A program made the translations under genes and the position numbers. Source: Haloarcula limicola (GTDB lineage Archaea; Halobacteriota; Halobacteria; Halobacteriales; Haloarculaceae). From it: DNA of 64,000 nt. Location of the stretch: NCBI RefSeq assembly GCF_010119205.1, contig NZ_WRXM01000003.1, positions 186,001 to 250,000 of the forward strand, in the 5' to 3' direction. The notes beneath the pieces are model-generated. The model was not told where the DNA came from. It ran no database searches and saw nothing but the letters and a program-made list of their open reading frames with translations. Positions 18,331 to 27,110 of the stretch are shown one piece after another (position 1 is the stretch's first letter; each line of letters starts with the position of its first letter).

Positions 18331-18504
18331 TAGTTTTTGGTCGACGTGACTCTCGGCTGTATTCGAAGGGCGCAATCGTACATCTAGACTGTCGTCTGAG
18401 AGTCGTTACCGACAGAGAAACGGAATCAGCTCCCAGGTTCAGATCTGACTTCGGTTTCCGACGACGGATACGCTCGTCACGCCATGCGTTAGAGCATAGC
18501 GCTG

Positions 18505-18514
18505 CGAAAAAACG
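18505..18514 (-). terminator. Oligo-T terminator of the SDR gene
   Basis: Minus-strand tcgttttttcgc lies about 9 bases after the SDR stop codon. Confidence 0.45.
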
Positions 18515-18520
18515 ATAGCC

Positions 18521-19345
18521 TCAGACGCCGCTGAACGCCGAGAACCCACCGTCGACGGGAATCACCGTTCCGGTGACGAACTCGGCCCCGGGCGCGAGCA
18601 GCCAGAGGACAGTCGTCGAGAGGTCTTCCGGATCGCCGAACCTGCCCTGCGGAGTCTGGTCGATGATCGACTGGCCGCGGTCCGTGTACTCGCCGGTCTC
18701 CTCGTCGATCAGCAGATACCGGTTCTGCTCGGTGAGGAAGAATCCGGGCGCGACCGCGTTCACGCGGATGTCCGGGGAGTACTCCTGTGCCATGTGGACG
18801 GCCAACCACTCCGTGAAGTTCGAGACGGCGGCCTTTGCACCCGAATACCCGGGGATCTTGGTCAGGGGCGTGAACGCGTTCATCGACGAGACGTTCAGAA
18901 TCGCTCCCTTCCCCTGATCGGTCATATACTCGCCGAAGGCCTGCGAGGCGAGGACCGTCCCCACGAAATTGACGTTCACGACGCTTTCGAGTCCCTCCTT
19001 CGGCAGATCGAAGAAAGACGTGTCCGGTCCCGTCGTCGCGTCCGGATGGTTCCCGCCAGCGGCGTTGACGAGCACGTCGATGCGCCCGTACTCGTCGACG
19101 ACCGTCTCGGCGGCCGCGTCGAGCTCGGCCCGATCGAGCACCGACGCCGGAATAGCGATAGCGTCGATCCCCCGTTCCGCGAGTTCGGCGCGCGTCTCCT
19201 CGAGTTCCTCTTCGCCGCGGGCGAGGAGCGCGACCTTGCCGCCGTTCTCGCCGATCGCTTTCGCCATTTCGGAACCCAGGACTCCCGATCCGCCGGTTAT
19301 CACGCAGACCTTGCCGTCGATGTCGAAGTCGTTTGGGACAGTCAT
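18521..19345 (-). CDS. SDR oxidoreductase, probable D-mannonate oxidoreductase (fructuronate reductase)
   Basis: Short-chain dehydrogenase of 274 aa with the Rossmann motif TGGSGVLG (about residues 17-24), the NAAGG strand, catalytic Ser in NVSSMNAF and the YSGAK Tyr-Lys pair. Sequence features such as the long FFLTEQNRYLL loop and the DGGFSAFSGV C-terminus match SDR-type D-mannonate oxidoreductases, which replace the long-chain UxuB in some organisms. Position next to uxaC, with uxuA nearby, makes D-fructuronate to D-mannonate reduction likely. A gluconate 5-dehydrogenase-like activity is the alternative. It has its own promoter and terminator. Confidence 0.75.
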   Translation of the reverse strand: MTVPNDFDIDGKVCVITGGSGVLGSEMAKAIGENGGKVALLARGEEELEETRAELAERGIDAIAIPASVLDRAELDAAAETVVDEYGRIDVLVNAAGGNHPDATTGPDTSFFDLPKEGLESVVNVNFVGTVLASQAFGEYMTDQGKGAILNVSSMNAFTPLTKIPGYSGAKAAVSNFTEWLAVHMAQEYSPDIRVNAVAPGFFLTEQNRYLLIDEETGEYTDRGQSIIDQTPQGRFGDPEDLSTTVLWLLAPGAEFVTGTVIPVDGGFSAFSGV

Positions 19346-19375
19346 CGTGGTCTACAGTCCGAATCGTAGCGGAGA

Positions 19376-19387
19376 TGTATGTATGTT
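19376..19387 (-). promoter_or_regulatory. TATA-like element of the SDR gene
   Basis: Minus-strand aacatacataca lies about 35 bases before ATG 19345, giving a leader of about 9 bases. Confidence 0.4.
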
Positions 19388-19489
19388 CTGTGTTTCCGAC
19401 GGACGCGGACAAACGGAGACAAACCCCGGCGTGCCCGGTGCTTCGGGGCGCGGATCGCGCCGATCGCCCGGTCAGAGCACCCGCCGCCA

Positions 19490-20857
19490 CTACTCGAAGC
19501 CGTACAGCGACTTCGGCCGTTCGTAGGCCAGGTGCGTCGCGAGTTGCTCGGCATGTGTCATCGGCATCTGTCCGCGCTCGACCATCTCTCCGAGCACGTT
19601 CGAGAGGACGCGACGGAACATCTCGAACCGAGAGCTGAACGATATCAGTTTCCGCGAGTCACTCACCATCCCGGCGTGATTCGCGAGCAAGTCGACGCTG
19701 CCGACCTGTCGGAGCTGCTCGTCCATTCCGTACGGGCTGTCGTTGAACCACCACGCGGGGCCCACGCTGACGTTCCGAAACGCCCGTGATAACGTCGTAA
19801 GGGACGGATAATGTGTCGGATCGACTGTGTAGAGGACGATCTCCATCTCGTCGTCGAACGTGTTCAGGAAGTGCCGGAGGTTCTCGGTCAGCTCGACGTC
19901 TTGCGTCGAGACGTCGCCGCCCGCGTCAGCACCGACAGTTTCGTAGAGAGAGTCGCGATAGTCACGAACGGGACCGATGTGGAGCTGTGTGACCCAGTCT
20001 CTCTCGGCGTTGAGCTTCCCCACCTCTTCGAGGATGAACGCCTGTAGGTCACGGACGCCGGTTTCCGTCAGATTCTGTCCGTCGATAGCCCGTCGGTAGA
20101 GCGTTCGCGCACGCTCTCTACTGACCGGACGAGAGACCGGTTCGGTCAGGCTGAGATCGCTCGCCCGACAGCCGTGTTCGGCGAAGTGGTCGTGCGTCTG
20201 TGCCAGCGCGTCCAAGAAACCCGATAGCGTCTCCGTCTGCACGCCGGTCGCGGACGCCAGTTCCTCGACGAACTCGTTCCACGACCCATCGTCGACGTGG
20301 AACGCGCGGTCGATGCGCCACGTCGGCCGCACGTCGAGCCCGTCGATATTCTCGGCAGCGCGCTCGTGGTCCGAGAGCGAGGAGGTCGGGTCGTCCGTCG
20401 TGCAGAGGACTTCGACGTCCATCGATTCGAGTAGCTGTCGGGGATGCATGGCGCGGGTGGACAGCTGCGCCTCCGTCTCGTGCCAGATCTCCTCGGCGGT
20501 CTCCGACGAGATCGGCTTCTCGATACCGAACTGTCGCCGCAGGTCGAGATGGATCCACTCGTAAGTCGGGCTCCCGGCGAGTTCGGGGAAAATATCCGCC
20601 AGCGCCATCCACTTTTCCCTGTTCGGAGCGTCACCGGTGATCTTCCGCTCCGGGACGCCGCGCTTTCGCATCACCGACCACACGTAGTGGTCTGTCGCCC
20701 CTTCCACTTCCCAGATGTCGTCCCAGCCGTCGTTGGTCACGATTTCGGTCAGATCAGCGTGACTATGAGGGTCGACTATCGGGAGGTCTCTGATGCCGTC
20801 GTACAGTTCGGCAGCTGTCCCCGACTCGAGGAGGTAACTGTCATCAACGAAGCCCAT
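19490..20857 (-). CDS. uxaC: Glucuronate isomerase (uronate isomerase)
   Basis: Cytoplasmic amidohydrolase-superfamily isomerase of 455 aa converting D-glucuronate to D-fructuronate (and galacturonate to tagaturonate). The N-terminal metal motif DPHSHADL (H31, H33) is present. So are the family-specific blocks WALxxIFP-like (MALADIFPEL), VEVLCTTDDP, RPTWRID, LHIGPVRDYR, VGPAWWFND and the C-terminal SDSRKLISFSSRFEMFRR. The length is about normal for UxaC (about 470 aa). A TATA box 27 bases upstream fixes ATG 20857. It heads the isomerase branch of this island. Uronate isomerases are common in bacteria and much less so in archaea. Confidence 0.95.
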   Translation of the reverse strand: MGFVDDSYLLESGTAAELYDGIRDLPIVDPHSHADLTEIVTNDGWDDIWEVEGATDHYVWSVMRKRGVPERKITGDAPNREKWMALADIFPELAGSPTYEWIHLDLRRQFGIEKPISSETAEEIWHETEAQLSTRAMHPRQLLESMDVEVLCTTDDPTSSLSDHERAAENIDGLDVRPTWRIDRAFHVDDGSWNEFVEELASATGVQTETLSGFLDALAQTHDHFAEHGCRASDLSLTEPVSRPVSRERARTLYRRAIDGQNLTETGVRDLQAFILEEVGKLNAERDWVTQLHIGPVRDYRDSLYETVGADAGGDVSTQDVELTENLRHFLNTFDDEMEIVLYTVDPTHYPSLTTLSRAFRNVSVGPAWWFNDSPYGMDEQLRQVGSVDLLANHAGMVSDSRKLISFSSRFEMFRRVLSNVLGEMVERGQMPMTHAEQLATHLAYERPKSLYGFE

Positions 20858-20879
20858 GTATTCGACTCGCCGATCCGCA

Positions 20880-20889
20880 CATAAAAATC
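20880..20889 (-). promoter_or_regulatory. TATA box of uxaC
   Basis: Minus-strand gatttttatg is centred 27 bases before ATG 20857. Confidence 0.6.
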
Positions 20890-21618
20890 TAACGACAGCC
20901 CGGACGACTGCATCCCCCTCGTCTACGACAGACAGATTCGCCAGCAGCGAATCAGGTGTCAGAGAAGCCCTATCGACCGCAGCCCGCGTGACACGGGCCG
21001 AGTAAACAGTTTCAACAGTACGATCTCTCGGTTACCGTTACCCGGTTCGTGGTCCAGGCTCGATAACCGAATACTGAAAATAGCCTCGTGTTCTCGAAGA
21101 GCGAATTACCGTCTCATTCGGCGGCGCCAGCGTCGAACCGAGGAGAGAATCGGACGAGGGGAGCTGTGCATGACAGGTGTACAGTAGTTATTCAGAGAAG
21201 CTATCTCTGCTCGATAGGGTGTCGAGAGGTCAGGGTCGATAGGCTACTTCGCAGAATTACAGCACTTTCAGCCCGCTGGACGGCTGTTTCTCGTTTATCG
21301 AACGAGTCGGTCGGAAGTGCGATCGGGAACGTAGCGGTGACCCATCCGACCGAACCCCGATACGAACGTCAGACCAGATGACGACGATCTCCGCCGTTAA
21401 ATAATGCAAGTACATCCGTTATTTCTTTTCGGTGCGATAGTTTACCTGGCTCGACCCGGGTTTGGCGGCCCGGACGATCGGCCGAGCGAGGCGCAAAAAT
21501 TCCGAGGAAAGTCGCTCCGTTATTTCTATCCCCAATTTTATAGCCTTTAGAAGCCATGAAACGTAAGATTCGACAGAGGAGAACAAGACCTAAGTGACTC
21601 TGTACTGTTGTGTATGCT
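20890..21618. other. Divergent intergenic region uxaC / iclR
   Basis: About 730 bases without a convincing gene. A plus-strand frame (21088-21381) has no recognisable motif. A TATA-like caattttatag lies at 21533-21543, and between it and the IclR start there is a 13-codon mini-frame beginning at ATG 21556, roughly at the predicted transcript start. The long gap may hold operators for the IclR regulator, but I see no clear palindrome. Confidence 0.4.
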
Positions 21619-22383
21619 ATGCCAACGAACACGCCGCGGAAGATAGAGGCGGTCCACAAGACCTGCCGGATCATCGATATCCTCCAGAGACGTGGCGAGG
21701 CAGGGATAACGGACATCTCCGAGGAAATGGACTTCTCGAAAAGTGCGGTGCACGGGCATCTCGCGACCCTCGAAGACGAGGGCCTCGTCGTGAAAGAGGG
21801 ACATTCGTACTATCTCAGCCTGCAGTTCGTCGACATCGCCGAGTCCGTCAAGGATCGGATCGCGAAGCGAGAGATCGTCAGAGAGCAAGTCCGCACGCTC
21901 GCAGAAGAGACCGGTGAAGTCGTTCACTTCGGCGCGGAGGAGAATGGGCGAGTGGTCTACCTCGCGAAGTCGAAAGGGGCTTCAGCGGTCGAGACCGCCT
22001 CGAAGATCGGCAAACAGATGCCGATGCATTCAACGTCGCTGGGCAAGGCGATACTGGCCGAACTGCCGCGTGATGACGCCGAACGGATCATCGAACAGCA
22101 CGAACTGACCGCGCGGACGGAGCACACACTCACCGACTCTAGTGCGCTACTGACGGAATTGAGCGATACCCACGAGCGCGGGTACTCCATCGACGACGAG
22201 GAGAATATCCCGGGCGTCCGCTGTATCGGAATGGCCGTCTCGGACCCGGAAGCGGGAGTCTTCGGTGCGCTCAGCATCTCTGGACCGTCCCAGCGGATGA
22301 CCGAGGACAGAATCGAGAACGAACTCTCCGAGGAGATCGCACAGGCCGCGAACGTCATCGAAGTCAATTCGATGTACTCGTAA
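21619..22383 (+). CDS. IclR family transcriptional regulator
   Basis: DNA-binding regulator of 254 aa. The N-terminal winged helix-turn-helix (about residues 9-75) includes GITDISEEMDFSKSAVHGHL. The C-terminal IclR effector domain (about 85-250) has the family pattern MHSTSLGKAIL and GVRCIGMAV. The start ATG 21619 is preferred over GTG 21610 because similar proteins begin shortly before the PRKIEAV helix. It lies between the isomerase branch (left, opposite strand) and oxidative branch (right, same strand) and is the natural candidate to control both, with a uronate or its catabolite as effector. The IclR protein at 48157 has the same length and similar layout. Confidence 0.9.
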   Translation: MPTNTPRKIEAVHKTCRIIDILQRRGEAGITDISEEMDFSKSAVHGHLATLEDEGLVVKEGHSYYLSLQFVDIAESVKDRIAKREIVREQVRTLAEETGEVVHFGAEENGRVVYLAKSKGASAVETASKIGKQMPMHSTSLGKAILAELPRDDAERIIEQHELTARTEHTLTDSSALLTELSDTHERGYSIDDEENIPGVRCIGMAVSDPEAGVFGALSISGPSQRMTEDRIENELSEEIAQAANVIEVNSMYS

Positions 22384-22431
22384 CCTCGCGTCTCAAATCG
22401 GGCTCGGCAGAGAGCGGCTCGGCTTATCAAA

Positions 22432-22442
22432 ACATTTGTAAG
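22432..22442 (+). promoter_or_regulatory. TATA-like element of the aldehyde dehydrogenase gene
   Basis: The sequence acatttgtaag is centred about 29 bases before ATG 22466 and supports that start over 22442 and 22448. Confidence 0.45.
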
Positions 22443-22465
22443 TGGGTATGGGGTATCTCTCGTTG

Positions 22466-23917
22466 ATGTCGGAGAGCTACAAGAATTACGTGCGCGGTGA
22501 GTGGGTCACCGCCGAGTCAGAAGCGACGTTCGACGTTATCGATCCTGCACAGTCCGACGAAGTCGTCGGGACGTATCAGCAGTCCAGCGAAGCGGACGCT
22601 GAAACGGCGATAGCGGCCGCAACTGCTGCGGAGGACGCGTGGGCGTCGACGCCCGGACCGGAACGGGGGACCGTGCTGAAGCAGACGAGCGACGCGCTCG
22701 CGGACCGGAAAGAGGAGGCCATCGAGACGCTGGTGCGAGAAGAGGGGAAAGCGCGGTCTGAAGCAGCGGGCGAAGTACAGCGAGCCATCGATATCTTCGC
22801 GTACTACGGGCAGAAAGCGCGGGATCTCGGTGGGCGGCACAAAGCCTCCAGTAGCCGCGACACGGACCTCTACACCAAGGTCGAGCCCCTGGGGACCGTC
22901 GGGCTCATCACGCCGTGGAACTACCCCATCGCGATTCCGGCCTGGAAACTCGCACCGGCACTCGCGGCGGGGAACGCCGCCGTCATCAAGCCGGCGACCG
23001 CCGCACCCGGGCCGACGCGGATACTCTTCGAGTGCCTCGATTCGGCCGGGCTGCCGGACGGCGTCGCAAACATGGTCACGGGCTCCGGAAGCCAAGTCGG
23101 GACGCCGCTCGTCGAACACGACGACGTCGACGGCGTCTCGTTCACCGGGAGTACCGCAGTCGGGACGGACATCGCGGAGACCGCCGCGACGGAGCGAAAG
23201 CGCGTCCAGTGTGAGATGGGCGGAAAGAACCCGACCGTCGTCATGCCGAGTGCGGACATCGACGAAGCCGCCGAGATCGTCGCTAACGGCGCGTTCGGGA
23301 CGACCGGCCAGTCCTGTACGGCCGCGTCACGAGCTATCGTCCACGAGGACGTCTACGAGTCGTTCGTCGAGAAAGTCGTCGAACACGCTGAAGCGGTGGA
23401 TGTAGGTGCCGGTCTAGACGACCCGGACATGGGTCCACACGTCTCGGAGAGCGAACTCGACTCTACGCTCGAATACGTCGACGTCGGGCGTGAGGAGGGT
23501 GCGACCCTCGAAACCGGCGGGACCAGATTGACCGATAGCGACTTCGAACACGGGTTCTACGTCTCTCCGACCGTGTTCTCCGACGTGAGCAACGACATGC
23601 GTATCGCACAGGAAGAGATTTTCGGCCCGGTGCTGTCTGTCATCGAGACCGAGGACTTTGACAACGCCGTGGAGTTAGCCAACAACACTGACTACGGACT
23701 CGCTGCGAGCATCGTGACCGATCGACTCTCCGAGGCCGACGCGTTCGTCGACCGCGTCGAGTCTGGCGTCGTCAAAGTAAACGAGAAGACGACCGGACTG
23801 GAGCTGCACGTTCCCTTCGGCGGCTACAAGGACTCCTCGACGAACACGTATCGGGAGCAGGGCGACGCCGGGCTCGACTTCTTCACCGCTACCAAGACCG
23901 TCTACCGGAACTACTGA
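22466..23917 (+). CDS. Aldehyde dehydrogenase, probable 2-oxoglutarate semialdehyde dehydrogenase
   Basis: NAD(P)-dependent aldehyde dehydrogenase of 483 aa with catalytic Cys284 in TGQSCTAASR, general base Glu250 in CEMGGKNP and cofactor-binding SFTGSTAVG. The order of neighbours (KdgD-like enzyme next, then uronate dehydrogenase and lactonase) and similarity to haloarchaeal XacF-type enzymes make 2-oxoglutarate semialdehyde the likely substrate. The product would be 2-oxoglutarate for the citric acid cycle. It follows the IclR gene by 82 bases but has its own TATA-like element. Lactaldehyde or succinate semialdehyde dehydrogenase are alternatives by fold. Confidence 0.85.
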   Translation: MSESYKNYVRGEWVTAESEATFDVIDPAQSDEVVGTYQQSSEADAETAIAAATAAEDAWASTPGPERGTVLKQTSDALADRKEEAIETLVREEGKARSEAAGEVQRAIDIFAYYGQKARDLGGRHKASSSRDTDLYTKVEPLGTVGLITPWNYPIAIPAWKLAPALAAGNAAVIKPATAAPGPTRILFECLDSAGLPDGVANMVTGSGSQVGTPLVEHDDVDGVSFTGSTAVGTDIAETAATERKRVQCEMGGKNPTVVMPSADIDEAAEIVANGAFGTTGQSCTAASRAIVHEDVYESFVEKVVEHAEAVDVGAGLDDPDMGPHVSESELDSTLEYVDVGREEGATLETGGTRLTDSDFEHGFYVSPTVFSDVSNDMRIAQEEIFGPVLSVIETEDFDNAVELANNTDYGLAASIVTDRLSEADAFVDRVESGVVKVNEKTTGLELHVPFGGYKDSSTNTYREQGDAGLDFFTATKTVYRNY

Positions 23918-24007
23918 AGTTCGCTGCGGTCGGTCGAGCGATTCGGCAGTCGCTCCGCCTCGCCGACTCTCGTCGTCGCTGAGAGATTGTGACGGAGCGT
24001 ATAGTCA

Positions 24008-24019
24008 GTTATTTATACC
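24008..24019 (+). promoter_or_regulatory. TATA box of the KdgD-like gene
   Basis: The sequence gttatttatacc is centred 27 bases before ATG 24041. It also ends a loose inverted repeat with gtata at about 23999-24003. Confidence 0.55.
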
Positions 24020-24040
24020 AGCAGTTGCTGAGGCTACATA

Positions 24041-24979
24041 ATGCCACTCGGTAGAGACGAGGTCAAAGACTGCTTGCGAGGTGTGGCGGTCGGCCTCCTG
24101 ACTCCCTTCGACGAGCAAGGTGAGATCGAACGCTGGAAGATCGAGGAGAACGCACAGGCGCACTACGAACAGGGAATCCGCACCTACCTCGCGGCCGCGA
24201 ACATCAGTGAGTATCACTCCCTCTCACAGGAAGAACGTGTCGACGTGACCGAAGCGAGTGTGAACGCGCTCCCGTCCGATGCGTGTGTACTCGCCGGCGT
24301 CGGTGGAAGCACGTCGGCGGCCCGTGATCTGATTCGGGCCTACGACCGTCTCGGCGTCGATGCGATGATGGTAATGCCCCCGGACCACACGTATCTACAC
24401 GAACGCGGGTTGCTGGACTACTATCGTAAACTGGCCGACGTGACGGAAACACCCTTGGTTCCGTACGTCCGGGGCTTCGACCCGTCTGTCGAGTATCTCG
24501 TGGAACTGTCTCGAATCGACGCTATCGCCGGCATCAAGTACGCTCTCGAAGACCCGATAAAGCTCGGCGCGGCGACGAGCAGGGGTGCTGACGACGTCGT
24601 GTGGGTTGACGGCCTAGCGGAACCCTACGCGGTCTCCTACTGGGCCGAGGGCGCAGAGGGCTTCTCCGCCGGAGTGAGCAACTTCCGACCGGAGGTCGGT
24701 CTGGAACTGTTCGAAGCCCTCTCGAACGGGAACTGGGAGCGGGCCCGAACGCTGCGAAACATCTGTTTACCCTATCAGAACTTCCGCGATCGAACCGGCC
24801 AAGACAACTCGATCGCGGGCGCTATCAGCGTCCCGGCCGTGAAGAAGGGGCTCGACCTCGCGGGGATGCACGGCGGGAGCGTGCGTGAACCGATTCGCCC
24901 GCTCTCCTCGTCGGAAGTGCAGGAAGCGACGGACATCTACAACGAACTGGACGACAATATCGCCCGGCTGATAGCCTGA
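24041..24979 (+). CDS. DHDPS/NAL family dehydratase-aldolase, KdgD-like
   Basis: Schiff-base TIM-barrel enzyme of 312 aa. The lysine that binds the keto acid is K166 in IAGIKYALED; a Tyr in VPYVRG (Y142) occupies the usual catalytic position. The C-terminal pattern around VKKGLDLAGMHGG and VREPIRPLS is reminiscent of 5-dehydro-4-deoxyglucarate dehydratase (KdgD) and of haloarchaeal 2-keto-3-deoxypentonate dehydratase (XacE). Both yield 2-oxoglutarate semialdehyde, the substrate proposed for the preceding dehydrogenase. A 2-keto-3-deoxygluconate aldolase role is a real alternative, which would instead serve the UxuA branch. Leaderless start by TATA position. Confidence 0.8.
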   Translation: MPLGRDEVKDCLRGVAVGLLTPFDEQGEIERWKIEENAQAHYEQGIRTYLAAANISEYHSLSQEERVDVTEASVNALPSDACVLAGVGGSTSAARDLIRAYDRLGVDAMMVMPPDHTYLHERGLLDYYRKLADVTETPLVPYVRGFDPSVEYLVELSRIDAIAGIKYALEDPIKLGAATSRGADDVVWVDGLAEPYAVSYWAEGAEGFSAGVSNFRPEVGLELFEALSNGNWERARTLRNICLPYQNFRDRTGQDNSIAGAISVPAVKKGLDLAGMHGGSVREPIRPLSSSEVQEATDIYNELDDNIARLIA

Positions 24980-25028
24980 GAGAGTTCGAGACGAAGAACT
25001 AAGACAGACGAAATACGTAAGTTAACAC

Positions 25029-26099
25029 ATGGCACGAAACGAAACGACTGACACGGACTCGCTCCCGCTGCGGAGTGGACTCAGAACGCGAACGCTCTCG
25101 GACGAACGACTCCGCTTCTGTCGACAGATCGGCGTCGAAGATATCTTCCTCGACCACCGTGACCCGCGTGGAGACGTCTTCGAAGACGAAGGTAGCGACG
25201 ACAGCGAGACGATCACCATCGACGAGGGCGTCGTCCCGTCCGTTTCCGAACTGGTACAGGCACGCCGGCGAGCAGAAGACGCAGGGCTACGGCTGATGGG
25301 GATCCAGTCGCTGAGTTACAACGTCTACGGCAAGATCATGCTCGGGAAAGACGGGCAAGAGACCCAGCTGGAGACGATAAAGGACCTCATCCGGAACGTG
25401 GGACAGGCGGATATCCCGATACTGGGGTACCAGTGGAACCCGCGGGGCGTCGTACCGATGCGTACCTCACAGACCGTCCGCCTGCGCGGCGACGCGCGAG
25501 GGAGGGGGTTCGACATCGAAGATATCGCAGACCCGTACGAGCGGGCCCCCGGCGTGGAGCGGGAGTACGAAGAGGCGGAACTCTGGGAGAACTACGAACG
25601 GTTCCTCGAAGCGGTTCTGCCCGTCGCCGAGGAGGCGGGTGTCCGGCTGGCGCTTCACCCGGCCGACCCACCGACAGTCGAACAGCTCGGCGGTATTCCC
25701 CGCCTGTTCCGTAACTTCGAGGCGTTCCAGCGAGCGATGGAGCTCGTTCCCAGTGACAATCACGGGCTCAAGCTCTGTCTCGGATGCTTCTCCGAGATGC
25801 CTGATACCGACGTCACCGAAGTGATAGAGCACTTCGGCGCCAACGACGACATCGTCTTCGTCCACTTCCGAGACGTCATCGGTACCTGGCCGAATTTCAC
25901 GGAGACGTTCGTCGACGACGACCAGAGCAACTTCGATGCGCTAGACGCTATCGAAGCGCTACAGGAAGTCGGGTTCGACGGCGTGATGGTCCCAGATCAC
26001 GTCCCGGAGATCGTCGACGACACCGAGTGGGGCCACCGCTCTCGTGCCCACGCCATCGCATATCTCAACGGTCTGCTCGCGTGCTCCCAACGGGAGTAA
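25029..26099 (+). CDS. UxuA-like TIM-barrel dehydratase, divergent paralogue
   Basis: Protein of 356 aa related to UxuA. It keeps H210 in LALHPADPP, C250 in KLCLGC and H279 in VHFRDVIG, and D323-H324 in MVPDH. In the uxuA at 10713 the last motif is MRPDH, so the Arg is replaced by Val here, and residues 35-75 carry an acidic insertion. These changes suggest a different sugar-acid substrate. It follows the KdgD-like gene by 49 bases and precedes uronate dehydrogenase, probably in an operon-like group. It may dehydrate an aldarate (glucarate or galactarate), the step otherwise missing from the oxidative route; a second mannonate dehydratase is the conservative reading. Confidence 0.7.
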   Translation: MARNETTDTDSLPLRSGLRTRTLSDERLRFCRQIGVEDIFLDHRDPRGDVFEDEGSDDSETITIDEGVVPSVSELVQARRRAEDAGLRLMGIQSLSYNVYGKIMLGKDGQETQLETIKDLIRNVGQADIPILGYQWNPRGVVPMRTSQTVRLRGDARGRGFDIEDIADPYERAPGVEREYEEAELWENYERFLEAVLPVAEEAGVRLALHPADPPTVEQLGGIPRLFRNFEAFQRAMELVPSDNHGLKLCLGCFSEMPDTDVTEVIEHFGANDDIVFVHFRDVIGTWPNFTETFVDDDQSNFDALDAIEALQEVGFDGVMVPDHVPEIVDDTEWGHRSRAHAIAYLNGLLACSQRE

Positions 26100-26168
26100 C
26101 GGCCGTTGGCGGGCCGCATCCGAAGGTGATCGGTCGACGGTGAAGAGATTCGTGGGAACATATCGCAA

Positions 26169-26180
26169 GTTTATTTGATA
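26169..26180 (+). promoter_or_regulatory. TATA box of udh
   Basis: The sequence gtttatttgata is centred 27 bases before ATG 26201 and decides this start over GTG 26192. Confidence 0.6.
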
Positions 26181-26200
26181 GCTCAGCCGAGGTGTGTTCT

Positions 26201-27064
26201 ATGAACGTGTTGGTCACCGGTGCGTACGGTCGGTGCGGAACCGCCATAATCGACCACCTGCACCAGAATCCGAACTACGATTTCACGTATCTGAACCGGT
26301 CTGACCGGCCAGACGATCACCGGTACGGTGCCTTCGAGACGTACGTAGCCGACGTATCCGACTACGACGCAATTCGGCCCGCTTTCGACGGGAAGGACGC
26401 TGTTATCCATTTGGCGGCCTATCCCTACACCGACGGAGACTGGTCGGACGTCTTCGAACCGAACGTGCTCGGAACGTACAACGTCTTAGAGGCTGCCCGA
26501 GACGCGGGGATCGAATCCTTCGTATTTGGGTCTACGAACCACGTACAGGGGCTCTACGAGGCCGAACTGGCACCCGAACTCTACGAGCAGGACCACCCGC
26601 TAGTACTCGACCATACTGACCCCGTCCGACCGGATTCGTTGTACGGTGCGACGAAATCCTTCGGGGAAGATATCGGCCGATATTACGCGGAAGCGATGGA
26701 GTGGCCACGTCGGTTCTACGCCCTACGGATCTGTACTGTCCAGTCGGCCGCGTTCGACTCTCCATACGGCCCTGCAGAGCGACGCGTCGAGAACGGGGAG
26801 ATCGCTCGGGGCGGAGCCGCGTATCAGCGATCGGTGAACCGAACGAAAGCCACGTGGCACTCCCGGCGGGATTTCGCTCATCTGATCGACTGTTGCCTGC
26901 AGGACTCCGACGTGACCTACGGGATATTCAACGGCGTCAGCGACAACGACCGCCGCTGGTTCTCCATCCAGAACGCACGCGAACGACTCGGCTATCAACC
27001 CCAGGATAACGGCGAAACGTGGGACGAACCCCCCGCGACCGAGCAGGGCGACATCGAGTCCTAA
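26201..27064 (+). CDS. udh: NAD-dependent uronate dehydrogenase (extended SDR)
   Basis: Oxidises D-glucuronate or D-galacturonate to the aldaro-lactone, the first step of oxidative uronate catabolism. The 287-aa protein has an N-terminal Rossmann motif TGAYGRCG (6-13), the uronate-contacting block GSTNHVQGLYE (S111, N113, H114) and catalytic Tyr148-Lys152 in LYGATKSFGED. The pattern CTVQ followed by TWHSRRDFAHLI matches the Udh family, where Arg residues bind the substrate carboxylate. It is slightly longer than bacterial Udh (about 265-275 aa). The next gene encodes a lactonase. Composition is a little more AT-rich than in the second island. Confidence 0.85.
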   Translation: MNVLVTGAYGRCGTAIIDHLHQNPNYDFTYLNRSDRPDDHRYGAFETYVADVSDYDAIRPAFDGKDAVIHLAAYPYTDGDWSDVFEPNVLGTYNVLEAARDAGIESFVFGSTNHVQGLYEAELAPELYEQDHPLVLDHTDPVRPDSLYGATKSFGEDIGRYYAEAMEWPRRFYALRICTVQSAAFDSPYGPAERRVENGEIARGGAAYQRSVNRTKATWHSRRDFAHLIDCCLQDSDVTYGIFNGVSDNDRRWFSIQNARERLGYQPQDNGETWDEPPATEQGDIES

Positions 27065-27110
27065 CGCCCGAACCAGAAAAGATGAATACGACGGTTCGAT
27101 ACTAGGACAC

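Noticed and set aside
21556-21597. 13-codon mini-frame before the IclR gene as a leader peptide
   Set aside because: It starts around or before the predicted transcription start, has no ribosome-binding context and no regulatory codon run.
20890-21618. Possible transposase remnant in the long uxaC/iclR gap
   Set aside because: Reading all frames gave no transposase-like motif or inverted repeat ends.
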